This document shows positions 39,401-46,900 of a DNA stretch of 64,000 bases, in pieces. Location of the stretch: the NCBI GenBank assembly GCA_013396755.1, contig VWZF01005685.1, positions 71,243 to 135,242 of the forward strand, written 5' to 3'. The stretch is from Sclerurus mexicanus. Taxonomy: Eukaryota > Chordata > Aves > Passeriformes > Furnariidae. Within the stretch, counting starts at the first letter, position 1. Every line of letters begins with the position of its first letter. Made by a program: the position numbers and the translations under genes. The notes beneath the pieces were generated by a model. The model had not been told where the DNA came from. It did no database searches and worked only from the letters and a program-made list of their open reading frames with translations.

Positions 39401-41231
39401 GTGGGAAAATAAAAGGCAGGTTTTCATTATTTTTTCACTTGGGGCCACTGGTTTGCATGCAGTGATGTAATTTTCCTGCCATATTTCTCTTTTTCCAGCA
39501 CCCCTACCCAACAGAAGATGAGAAGAGGCAAATCGCAGCCCAAACCAACCTGACCCTCTTGCAAGTCAACAACTGGTGAGTGCGTTTGTGACCCATGCAG
39601 TCATCTGCTGGCTTTAGGACTGTTTTTTCACACTATTTTGATGTTGTATACTACGTTTTCTGGGGTAGCTTGAGTGGTTAGGGCCGATTCTTGGGGTATC
39701 CTGCTTAGGGCCAAGAGTTGGACTCGATGATCCTGATGGGTTCCTTCCAACCCAGCATCTTCTATGATTCTATTTCTGGGAGACAAGCTTGGTTGTGTTT
39801 AATGCAGCATTGGTTTGCAAGGTCTCACTGCCCTCTTCTGGCAAATACAGTGTGTAGCATCTTCCCACTCAGCTGGAAAAATTAATGCAGTGGTATAGTG
39901 TGCAACAGGCAAATGAAATAGAGTAAAAAACCCAGATTTTTTTGCTATAATGTCTATTGTTTTAACTCAGTACTGCTGTAATGACTTGTATTTACCCCAG
40001 TGTTCTCCCTTTTCCATGGAAAGGTTCATAAATGCCCGGCGGCGCATCCTGCAGCCAATGCTCGATGCCAGCAACCCAGATCCAGCCCCCAAAGCCAAGA
40101 AAATCAAATCTCAGCACCGACCCACGCAGCGGTTCTGGCCCAACTCCATTGCTGCTGGGGTCCTGCAGCAGCAGGGTGGCAATTCAGGGACAAATCCTGA
40201 TGGTAAGGACAAACCCCAGTGGCCCCTGCTCGTCGAGAAAGGAGTGGCCACACAGTAAATTATGGCCTTAATTGGTAATTAGGGATTTCTAGAGTCCTTT
40301 ATCACCCTGTGGGGAAAAACATGTGGCCTATGCAAGAAGTTCCTTCCAACTGGCCATCACAAGGCACTGGCAATGGGGCACTCCCATCCCTTCGGCACAG
40401 GAACAGCCCTCAACAATCACTCACTATGGGGCATGACTTGGAGTATCTCCTGAGGTGCTGGGAAGGGGGAAAAGGAGGAAAAAGGGAAAGGAGAGGGGAG
40501 GAGAGGCAAGGTGAGACGAGGCGAGGAAAGATGGAGATGAGAAAGCAGATGAGATAAAATGGGATGAGAGAAGATGAATAGATGATGAAAATTAAGAATA
40601 GAGAAGATTAAGATCAGATGACAGATGAGCAGAGAACAGATGAGGAAAATTAAGAGAATACGAGGTAAAGAGAGCAGAGATGAGCACAGATCAGACAAGA
40701 TGAGGATAGGAAGCGAAGGAAATGTGGGAATTAAGAGAAGATGAAGAGAAGATCTGCCCAACCAATTTGGGTATCTACTTGCTCAGAAGTGAAGGTCTCT
40801 TGTTATTTAAGGATGATACATTAGCTAGAAAAATAAAGGGTTGGACATTAGGGAGTGACAGGCAGGTGGGACATTATAGTATGCTCTCTGAGCTTTTCAT
40901 TTTATTTTTTCTTGGTTTATGCACTTTTTCTTTGTTCTTTTTATATTAGTTGGGGAATCCTTACTTATTTTTTTTAATTTCAGGTTCACTCAGCATGGAC
41001 AACCTCCAACCCCTCTCATCAGCCACGGCCACCATGGCCATGCAGCAGGCGATGCTGGCAGCCCATGATGACTCCCTTGATGGCACTGAGGAAGAGGAGG
41101 AGGATGAGGAGGATGAGGATGAGATGGAGGAGGAGGATGAAGAGGAGGAAGAACTTGAGGAAGAGCCTGGTGGCCACCCAGCAGCACCTGGCACTGACCT
41201 TGGCTTGGACCACAGTGACTCGCTGGAATAG
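15394..41231 (+). CDS. PKNOX2: PKNOX2 (PREP2), TALE homeodomain transcription factor, whole coding span
   Basis: Ten coding exons join in phase to 479 codons (human PKNOX2 is about 472). Joined segments are 15394-15477, 21308-21447, 25665-25836, 28927-29115, 35468-35600, 35678-35775, 37609-37728, 39499-39575, 40024-40202 and 40984-41231; all introns are GT-AG. In order: a short N-terminus; MEIS/PREP homology boxes in about residues 70-175, which in this family bind PBX proteins; a Gln/Pro/Val-rich linker; a TALE homeodomain about 289-351 with the HPYP loop at 313-316 and WFINARRR at 338-345; and an acidic tail ending HSDSLE. PREP proteins work in the nucleus as PBX partners. PKNOX2 rather than PKNOX1 is called from the MTATAQ segment, the [10 protein letters not shown] stretch after the homeodomain and the long acidic tail. 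FEZ1 lies tail to tail downstream, as in human. Confidence 0.96.
15478..17394. other. PKNOX2 intron 1, first part; no gene seen
   Basis: Unique non-coding DNA. One ambiguous base (N) occurs at about 15646. The plus frame at 16197-16652 (151 codons) has no family resemblance and is treated as chance. Confidence 0.5.
17395..17895. repeat. Three-copy tandem repeat, unit about 160 bp
   Basis: Three successive blocks share the order 'ttttcagc' then 'gatgaaa/gataaaa', 'cttc/ccctctc', 'ggtttacaacagggacaaaa' (or a variant), an AT run, and 'aaattgggtggagatg'. Copies begin near 17408, 17574 and 17730. They differ at many positions, so the duplication is not recent. Confidence 0.7.
18295..18775. repeat. 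T-rich low-complexity block (TTTTACATTTT)
   Basis: Nearly pure AT sequence in which TTTTACATTTT-like words recur. It sits inside PKNOX2 intron 1 and codes for nothing. Confidence 0.7.
19735..20065. repeat. AT-rich degenerate tandem repeat
   Basis: Blocks of 'acaaataaataat', then 'acatataa', then 'cacagaaata' recur about every 70-90 bases across four imperfect copies. No coding content. Confidence 0.6.
20901..21037 (+). repeat. 137-bp direct repeat, copy A
   Basis: 129 of 137 bases match copy B at 22200-22336, with no gaps. Both copies contain the open frame LKELK...KDYSLWV. Seven of the eight differences change the amino acid, so the frame does not look maintained. The copies flank PKNOX2 exon 2. 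Confidence 0.85.
21308..21447 (+). CDS. PKNOX2: PKNOX2 coding exon 2
   Basis: The acceptor 'tttccag' precedes ATGACGGCC (MTATAQ) and the donor follows TACAG/gtgatg. It encodes residues 29-74 plus two bases of Arg75. It is Ala/Pro/Thr-rich, then [13 protein letters not shown], which leads into the first PREP homology box. The exon is much more GC-rich than the AT-rich introns around it. Confidence 0.95.
21475..21645. repeat. Degenerate ATTAATGCAT-rich tract
   Basis: Words such as gcattaattaatgcat, ttgatgcattcatta and taatgcattaattaac recur immediately after exon 2. They contain TAAT cores typical of homeodomain sites, but density alone does not show function. Confidence 0.5.
21945..22130. repeat. 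AT-rich tract
   Basis: Imperfect repeats of 'taatataa' and 'gtaatgtta' type words within PKNOX2 intron 2. No coding content. Confidence 0.5.
22200..22336 (+). repeat. 137-bp direct repeat, copy B
   Basis: Partner of copy A (20901-21037), same orientation, 1.3 kb away. Sequence outside the 137 bases does not align between the two sites, so the boundaries are sharp. Confidence 0.85.
22340..25471. other. PKNOX2 intron 2, remainder; no gene seen
   Basis: Non-coding. It includes a poly-T run near 23490-23515 and T-rich 'ttttattt' repeats at 23975-24120. The 203-codon plus frame at 23401-24012 spans the poly-T run (a Phe run) and has no domain. Confidence 0.5.
24395..24680. promoter_or_regulatory. 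Candidate conserved non-coding element
   Basis: A repeat-free intronic block of mixed composition with ctcctaattgatgg, the E-box CAGCTG and ggattaaa-type words. Its texture differs from the simple-sequence DNA around it. Conservation cannot be seen in a single genome, so this is only a candidate. Confidence 0.25.
25472..25594 (+). repeat. (GGAT)n microsatellite
   Basis: About 30 uninterrupted GGAT units apart from one slip (atggtggatgg) near 25541-25547. It ends about 70 bases before PKNOX2 exon 3. It explains the Ile-His-Pro-Ser and Trp-Met-Asp-Gly repeat frames on the two strands. Confidence 0.97.
25665..25836 (+). CDS. PKNOX2: PKNOX2 coding exon 3 (PBX-interaction box 1)
   Basis: Encodes residues 76-132, beginning [20 protein letters not shown] and ending DDPELDNL. 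This is the first MEIS/PREP homology region, almost identical to human PKNOX2. The acceptor 'cctctgcag' lies about 70 bases after a (GGAT)n array. The donor is CTG/gtagag. Confidence 0.97.
25837..28926. other. PKNOX2 intron 3; no gene seen
   Basis: Non-coding. A unique block at 27780-27920 holds unusual CpGs (gtgcacgtacgccgtcggac) in otherwise CpG-poor DNA and might be a conserved element. Confidence 0.45.
28927..29115 (+). CDS. PKNOX2: PKNOX2 coding exon 4 (PBX-interaction box 2)
   Basis: Encodes residues 133-195, beginning [20 protein letters not shown] and including [17 protein letters not shown]. This second homology region forms helices that contact PBX in the family. The acceptor is 'gtgtag' and the donor CCCAG/gtaaca; the exon is in phase 0 at both ends. 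Confidence 0.97.
29116..32307. other. PKNOX2 intron 4, first part; no gene seen
   Basis: Non-coding apart from the candidate element at 30235-30500. Short A-rich words (aagtctaaataaaaa) recur at 31255-31320. Confidence 0.45.
30235..30500. promoter_or_regulatory. Candidate enhancer with RFX-type X-box
   Basis: The word attgctatggcaac resembles the RFX X-box, and nearby agaacaataattg contains an AACAAT SOX-type core. The block is unique, balanced in composition and lies in the intron before exon 5. Function is inferred from motifs only. Confidence 0.3.
32308..32415 (-). mobile_element. CR1 LINE, 3' end fragment
   Basis: Begins 'agaatggtctgggttggag' and continues 'ggaccttaaagttaatctca' and 'cctgccatgggtgg', the reverse complement of the CR1 3' end. 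It is short and 5'-truncated. Confidence 0.75.
33004..33190 (+). mobile_element. CR1 LINE, 3' end fragment
   Basis: Reads 'gacaggttgcccagagaagc' to 'gtccctgcccatggcagggg' and ends 'gattctaggattccatga', the CR1 3' end in the PKNOX2 orientation. It lies 0.6 kb from the oppositely oriented fragment at 32308-32415. Confidence 0.85.
33191..35467. other. PKNOX2 intron 4, last part; no gene seen
   Basis: AT-rich non-coding DNA with 'aaataatcaaat' words near 34810-34880. No exon or transposon recognised. Confidence 0.45.
35468..35600 (+). CDS. PKNOX2: PKNOX2 coding exon 5 (linker)
   Basis: Encodes residues 196-239 plus one base: EMLQNSP, a Pro/Ala-rich stretch, then [18 protein letters not shown]. 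Compared with human (GIVVPASALQQGNIAMTT) the core is kept but the flanks have drifted towards Pro, Ala and Ser. The donor is CCAG/gtaagg. Confidence 0.93.
35678..35775 (+). CDS. PKNOX2: PKNOX2 coding exon 6 (linker)
   Basis: Encodes [20 protein letters not shown] and on to IPNAQ, residues 240-272. It is separated from exon 5 by only 77 bases. The acceptor is 'tttttccatag' and the donor CCCAG/gtaaga. Confidence 0.95.
35860..35960 (-). mobile_element. CR1-like fragment
   Basis: Starts 'acagaatcatagaatatgc' then 'tgagttggaattcaaccc', the reverse complement of the CR1 subfamily tail that reads 'ccaactcaggatattctatg'. It is decayed beyond the first 40 bases. Confidence 0.6.
36005..36295. repeat. 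TATAAT-rich degenerate repeat
   Basis: Words such as ataatattatatt, tatattataatgcataat and gtatattataac recur, with a GGGAT-containing interruption near 36195-36235. No coding content. Confidence 0.6.
36296..37608. other. PKNOX2 intron 6, remainder; no gene seen
   Basis: Non-coding. A unique block at about 36655-36955 (acaatcaataaatgg, aaacacgcgcacaggg) is less AT-rich than its flanks and might be regulatory. Confidence 0.4.
37609..37728 (+). CDS. PKNOX2: PKNOX2 coding exon 7 (homeodomain N-terminal arm and helix 1)
   Basis: Encodes residues 273-312, [20 protein letters not shown] followed by [20 protein letters not shown]. The basic arm and first helix of the TALE homeodomain are intact and match human with one visible change (N to S in LLDNED). 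The donor is ATG/gtgagc. Confidence 0.98.
37729..39498. other. PKNOX2 intron 7; no gene seen
   Basis: Non-coding. The 166-codon plus frame at 37924-38424 looks protein-like in composition, but it has no family resemblance, starts inside the intron and is on the PKNOX2 strand, so it is not called as a gene. Confidence 0.5.
39499..39575 (+). CDS. PKNOX2: PKNOX2 coding exon 8 (TALE loop and helix 2)
   Basis: Encodes [20 protein letters not shown] then LQVNN, residues 313-337, plus two bases of Trp338. The three-residue loop extension (PYP) that defines TALE homeodomains opens the exon. The acceptor is 'ctttttccag' and the donor TG/gtgagt. Confidence 0.98.
39665..39773 (+). mobile_element. CR1 LINE, 3' end fragment
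   Basis: Contains 'gagttggactcgatgatcct', 'gggttccttccaaccca' and the tail 'tctatgattctat', the CR1 3' end of a second subfamily. It sits between the two exons that encode homeodomain helices 2 and 3. Confidence 0.8.
40024..40202 (+). CDS. PKNOX2: PKNOX2 coding exon 9 (recognition helix)
   Basis: Begins with the last base of Trp338, then [20 protein letters not shown], carrying the DNA-recognition helix (Ile340, Asn341, Arg343). The conserved block [20 protein letters not shown] follows. Residues 339-397. The donor is GATG/gtaagg. Confidence 0.98.
40445..40755 (+). repeat. Purine-rich GATGAGA-type minisatellite
   Basis: GAGA and AGATGAG words recur over 300 bases with almost no pyrimidines apart from T in ATG and ATT. 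It lies in the last PKNOX2 intron. The opposite-strand frame rich in Leu, Ser and Ile is a by-product. Confidence 0.75.
40984..41231 (+). CDS. PKNOX2: PKNOX2 coding exon 10 (acidic C-terminus, stop)
   Basis: Encodes [20 protein letters not shown] and [16 protein letters not shown], then a long Glu/Asp run from GAG/GAT codons, ending [10 protein letters not shown] and TAG at 41229-41231. The acidic run resembles that of human PKNOX2 and is absent from PKNOX1. The segment just before the end (GHPAAPGTD) differs from human. Confidence 0.96.
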
Positions 41232-42302
41232 CTCCTCCTGCACCCTTCCCAAATCACTGACACCACCAGATACAAAATTCCCCCCACAAATGCCAAAAAA
41301 AAAAGGCAAGAACAAAAAAATCTGTGAGAAAAAGTGAACTGGCAGTGCTGGTGGATGCCCCAGCTGCCCATGGGAGCATGGGGACCACCATGTCAGCACA
41401 TGGAAGTGAAGGACACATGTTTACAAGGCACATATTGTGGCCAAGTTAATCTTTTATTTTGGGTTTTACTTTCATTTTTCCCTTAATTTTTTGGTAAGCA
41501 AAAGCAGTTTTGGGGAACGATGTTTTCCCTATGTGATGCTTGGATGCTGTTGGGCAACTGCGGGTTTTTACTGTGAGCCGCCGCGTCCATCCCTTGGATT
41601 TCTTGGTGCAAAGATAAACCAAACCAACCCCAGGACTTCATGCTTTTTCAGTTTTTCCCCCCAGAAAGATTATTCACAGGCATAATTATCAGCACAGAGG
41701 GGGAAGAAGACTAATCAGCGAGTGCAAGTTCTGCTGGATCTGAGGAGGGTTTGGTGCTTAACCCACTGGATTGCGCAAACCTTCCCACTTTGGCCCCAAT
41801 GCTGTGGCTGTTTGGTGACTCTGGACACAACTTTCTGGAAAAGGGAGGAAATTCCTCCAAATCCTTTAATTTATGTGCTAAAAATCCCCTGATTCTGGAA
41901 AAAAAGCAACTCACCCCACTCTTGTCCTTAAGGCCTGAGATTGGATGCAGAGTTGGGGCAAAGGCTGCCAGGAGTGAAACTTTTCCAAGGAGCTTTGGCA
42001 CTGATTCAGGAAAAAATGGGGGGAAAAAAGTGTAAAAAAAATGCAAGATTTCACCCAAAATTGAATGGCAACCCCCAAGATTTGCATGGGTGGAAGGAAT
42101 CTCAATATTGTTTCTTGAAAGATGGTTTCCTCCTGGAATTGTCCCTCCACATGGGAAAATGGTGGAGTTTTAGCACCATGGGGAAGGGCAACTGCCAAAA
42201 CGCCTGAATTTTGGGGTTTTCTTAATTTTAAATGCTAACAAAAGGGTGTATTTCGCCTTAAAACATGTCGAGGGAGGAAATGCTAAAGCAAACCAGGGCA
42301 AA

Positions 42303-42308
42303 AATAAA
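42303..42308 (+). terminator. PKNOX2: Probable PKNOX2 polyadenylation signal
   Basis: AATAAA 1.07 kb after the stop codon, followed by a T-rich, GT-containing stretch. It is the first canonical signal I see downstream; longer 3' ends cannot be excluded. Confidence 0.45.
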
Positions 42309-42659
42309 GGAATTTTCTTCTGCGGGTTCCTGCTCTAAATGTAGGAATCCACAAGAAGGATAATTTTTTTTGTGGCTTTTTGCCAGTATTGTAATTTTCT
42401 TTTTTTTTTTTTTTTTTGGCTCTTGAAGAGTTGATAAAAAACCTCAACAAGAGTCAGGGAAAAAACCATGAGTGATGCAATAGGCAGAAAAGCCTATTTT
42501 TCAATACTGATCTGGCGTGAATGTAATCTGTAATTTCATAAAGGGTTCATTGTAATTTACTATTAATTCCTGGCCATTTATTATAAAAGTGCTACAAGAT
42601 GAGGGATCGCAGCTGTATTTTCTTGGAAGCTTCTTCCTGTGAGCATGTAAGACCCAAAT

Positions 42660-43440
42660 AATGCCTCCCCAAAATGGGTGAATGGACCCAAACTGGTAAT
42701 TAAGTTATGTGGAGAAAATCTGATTTATACTTTCAGAAGTGACAATCTCCCAAAAATGAGATATGCCCCTCCACCCCAAATGAGCTCCAATGGGATTATG
42801 CCATTCCACAAAGGAATGATATACCCCCCCCAAATCAGTGATACTTACCCCAAAATGAGCTAAATTAGTGATTCTGCCCCAAAATGACTGATGCTTCCCC
42901 AAAATGTTACACACAACCCCAAAATGGGTGAAGCTTACTCCAAAATGAGTCGTATTCTCCAAAAAAGAATGATTCTCCTGCAAAAGAAAGTGATGCTTCC
43001 CGAAGAAGAGTGACCCACCCCACAGTGAATAATGCTGCACCAAAATGTGTTGTGCTTTCTAAAAATGAGGGATGTGCCCAGAATTTCAGGTGTTTCGCCC
43101 CCAAAAAAGTAGCATTTCCCAAAAATGAATGAAGCTTTCCCCAAAAGAGGAATGCTCCTCCAAAATTAAGGGAGTTCTTTGAAGTGGTGCCCAAACATAA
43201 TCTTCTCAAAGCCATGATGCTCCCTGCAGTATTTCTCTCAAATGAACAACTGTCCACCCAAAGGAGCCATAATCCCCCAAATAAGTGACATGCCCCCAAA
43301 ATGACTGAGTTTGCCACAAAACGAATGACACTCTCCAAAAATGAGCAACGACCCCTCAAATTAGGGACCATTTCCCAAAAATGAGCGATAAAGCCAAAAC
43401 AGAGCAATTCTCTCCCAAACAGAAGCCCTCCTCATTCCCT
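42660..43440 (+). repeat. CCCCAAAATGAGTGATGC minisatellite
   Basis: About 25-30 degenerate copies of a 22-28 base unit around 'ccccaaaatgagtgatgctt'. It lies between the converging 3' ends of PKNOX2 and FEZ1. The 166-codon minus frame here is produced by the repeat. Confidence 0.85.
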
Positions 43441-43805
43441 AACAAGCTGTTGATAATTAATGGGTTGATATTCTGGGAGTGGGGAAAAGGTGACTTTTGC
43501 ACAATTTTGAGCAGAAAATGGGGCTGCAGAAAAGTGAAAAAAATGGGGAAAATCTATGAGAATGGAATTTAAATTTACCCTTGGGATGCTTGGCAGCTGC
43601 AGCCACCTCTGAGCACCCAGCAGCTTGTTAGCCAAAAATTTGCATATTTTATAGATTCCAGAATATTCACGAGCACTGCAGCAAAGTCCACATTGGGATT
43701 TTTTGCTTAAAAACTGCATTTTTCTATCAAAAGTTGCAAAGCACCATCACAAGCAGAGGGGATGCAGACACTGGAGGCCAGTTGCCTAATTAATATAAGG
43801 AATCC

Positions 43806-43811
43806 TTTATT
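43806..43811 (-). terminator. FEZ1: FEZ1 polyadenylation signal
   Basis: AATAAA on the minus strand, 112 bases after the FEZ1 stop codon, giving a very short 3' UTR. Its position inside unique sequence supports use. Confidence 0.65.
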
Positions 43812-43922
43812 CCCAGCTGTGCAAAGGGAGGAGTGCAGGGGGGGCCAACAGGCGACCCATTTTCCTCGGGTTTGGCCCCATTTTGAGGGGCGCTGGGGTG
43901 GGGGTGCGAGGGCAGCGCCGCA

Positions 43923-43939
43923 TCAGGTTGGGCAGAGCA
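43923..43939 (-). CDS. FEZ1: FEZ1 last coding exon
   Basis: Only 17 coding bases. After the acceptor 'tctctttgcag' the exon completes Val394 and encodes LCPT and TGA, exactly the human FEZ1 ending. It is too short for ORF-based detection. The 3' UTR follows to about 43790. Confidence 0.93.
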
Positions 43940-46900
43940 CTGCAAAGAGAGAGAGAGAGGCCTGGGGGACACCGCACGATGGGCTCTGCAGGCACAGTGA
44001 GGCCTGGGTATGCACAGGGATGCCCGAGGATGCACTATGATGCACAAGTGTGCACGGGGATGCAGCAGTGTGCATGAGGATTTATGAGGATGTGTGCACT
44101 GGGGATGCACAATGATGCACAAGAATGCCTGGGGGTTGCATAAGGACACTAGTGTGCACTGAGATGCCCAGGGGTGCAAAAGGGTGCATGAGTGTGCTCA
44201 CATGCATGCATGCACATGCACAAGGTTTAGGAGCAGAAAGGCCCTTCAAGCGTGAATGAGGCACAAGGATGCAGGAGGAACACAGAAGGGATGCACAGGG
44301 AATGCATGAGGCATGGACAACTGCACAAAAGGAGCACAAGAGATGCATGAGGACTCAGGAAGCTGCATGAGAGACGGACAAGAGGTTTGTGGAGGATGCC
44401 CAAGGATGCCCAAGGATACTCAGGACACACATGGAAGATGAATGAGGATGCCTCAGGGATGCAGAGGAAGGGTGCCCAATGGGGCATGGGTGCTGAGAAG
44501 GGGTACTCAGGGTGGTGAGGTTGCGTGGAAGAAGGAGATGGGCCCCAGGATAGTGCAGGGAGGTGCACAGAGACCTCCAGAGGTGTGTCAGGACTAAACG
44601 AAGTCTAAGGCCTAAACAAGAATGCCTGAGGGATGTGCAGGAGATGCACCCGAATTACTGAAGGATGCATGGAGGAGGCACGGATGCACAAGAGATACAT
44701 GAGGGATGCAGGAGGAATGCACACAGGATGTATCCAGGATTCTCCAAGGATGCATGGAGGACGCACAAGAAAAGCATACGGGATGCATGAGGTTGCATGA
44801 GAGATGGACAAAGGATGCATAAAGGGCACAAGAGAGAAGACAGGAGGATGCAGAAGAGATCTGCAGTGGAGGCACAGAGGCACAAGGGCTGCATGGGAAC
44901 TGTGTGAAGGATGCACAATGTGGGCACAAGGCAGGCAGGAGGGGAGCAGGTACCTTTGAGGATGTAATCCGTGAGCAGTGTGGGCACCTTCTCATTCCCC
45001 TCCTTCATGGCAAATAGGACTGTGAGGGAGAATGGAGCTGTGAGCCCACCCCTGCTGCCCCACAAATGTTGCTTTTCCCCCCAAAACCAGCTCCACAGTC
45101 ACCATAGAATTTCCCATGATGCAGCAGGCCTGGAAGCATCGGGGAAAAAAAGCACTTTCACCCCCAATTAGCCAATCCATGGCAATGCAAAACAGGTGAT
45201 TTAGCCCCCCAATCATGCATAAATTGGAAGGGTGGTGTTAACTGCAAACCAGCTGTGCTACAGTGATGAAAAACAGGTATTTCCCCTCCAAAACAGGTTT
45301 GTTGCAATGGTGATGCAACACAGGTTGTAGCACCTCCATTTCCCCATGCTGCAACAATGGAATAAAAGGGGCATCATCCCCCAACTGGCTGCACTGTTAT
45401 CCCAAATTGCAGCTGCTGCACCAATGCAAGTGTGCCTTTGTGTCCCCAAAACGTCCAATTCTGCCCCAAAATGGCAGATCAAAGGAATACTCACTGTTGG
45501 TGAGCATCTGCAGGTCCTCGACAGAGGGCGGTGATCCCTTCTTCTCGTAGGGAATCACCGTGTTCAGGTACTGCAAAAACAAAAGCCACTCCAAAAAACC
45601 ACCCCAATGGCACAACACTGCCTATTTTCTGCACTGCTTTGAGACAAATCGTCCCAAATTTGTGCAGAAATAAGGGTATTTCTGCAAAATTTCTACAATT
45701 TTGGGATGTTCTGAATAAACTGGGTGCTGCAAACTCCACCTAAATCCATCCCTGCTCAGGGAGGACTTTTTGGGGTGAAAACCAAAAGATAGATTAGCGG
45801 GGTATTATGGGATGGAGCTTAAATAATTTTAAAAAGGGGGTTGAAGGATGCAAGGAAATGGCAAATGCAGGGAATGGGGAGTGAAAGGTAACCAATTTGA
45901 GCAAATTTTTAGGGAAAAGGGCACCTGCTTCTCGTTGGTGGCAGGACCAAAAGTCTGGCGCAGGCCGGAGTGCAGGATGCTGGAGATGCCCTCCATGCTG
46001 AAGCGCTGGGGGGACACGTGCCACCCTGTCACCTCCCGGGGACAGCAACATACCCGTGGCACCTCCTCTGGCACCAACGTTCCCTAAGCTCCCCGACTCC
46101 CATCCACATCCACATCCCCCCCATCCCTGTCCCCTTGCCCCAGCCCATGCCCTGTCACCACATGCCCCGCTATCCCATCCTCTATATCCCCTCATCCCCC
46201 TACTCCGTGTCCCCCTGTCCTGCGTCCTCCCCATCCCCCTGCTTCATGGTCCCTCTGCCCCATCCTGCCACCATTTCTACCTCCACACTCCCGTCCCACA
46301 CATCCTCATCCTATTGCTCATCACCCCATTCCATGTCACTCTGCCCAGGCCTGTCACCATTCCCATCCTCACCTTACCCTGTCCCATCCCATCTCTCATC
46401 CCCTTGTTCCCATGTCCCTCTGCCCCATCTTGTCCCCACAGCTCCCTACCCCATGGGCCCATCCCCCATCTCTGCCCCCATGACGACCGTGCTCCCCACC
46501 TTCCGGGGCATGTGGTTCCCGCGCTCGGGACGTCCCCCTTGCAGGCTCAGCCCCTTGTCCCGACGGCGGCGCCGGGCGGCCTCTCGCTGCTCCCGTTGCT
46601 CTCCCTGCACAGCCAGCAGCGCCCCGATGAACGCCGTCTTCACCTCCTTCTCGAACGCCAGCTCGTCCCGCCGTGCCAGCTGTGCCACCAGCTCTGCCGA
46701 CAGTGCCCGGCTCGCCGCCTCCGCCCGGCCCGCCGCCGCTGCCAGCTCCCGCGCCGACAGCCGCCGCAGCCCTGCGCCGGTGTCGGGTAGAGAAAGGTAC
46801 GTGCCCAAGGGGAAGTCCCAGAATGGTCTGAGCTGGAAGGGACCTTAAAATCTATCTCATTCCAGCTCCATGCCATGGGCAGGCACACCTTTCACTAGCA

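Noticed and set aside
42907..43407. 166-codon minus frame
   Set aside because: Produced by the CCCCAAAATG minisatellite.
45970..46848. Plus frames of 244 and 292 codons
   Set aside because: Antisense to FEZ1 coding exons 5 and 6 and to the C-rich intron repeat. The minus strand matches FEZ1 exactly, so the plus frames are shadows.
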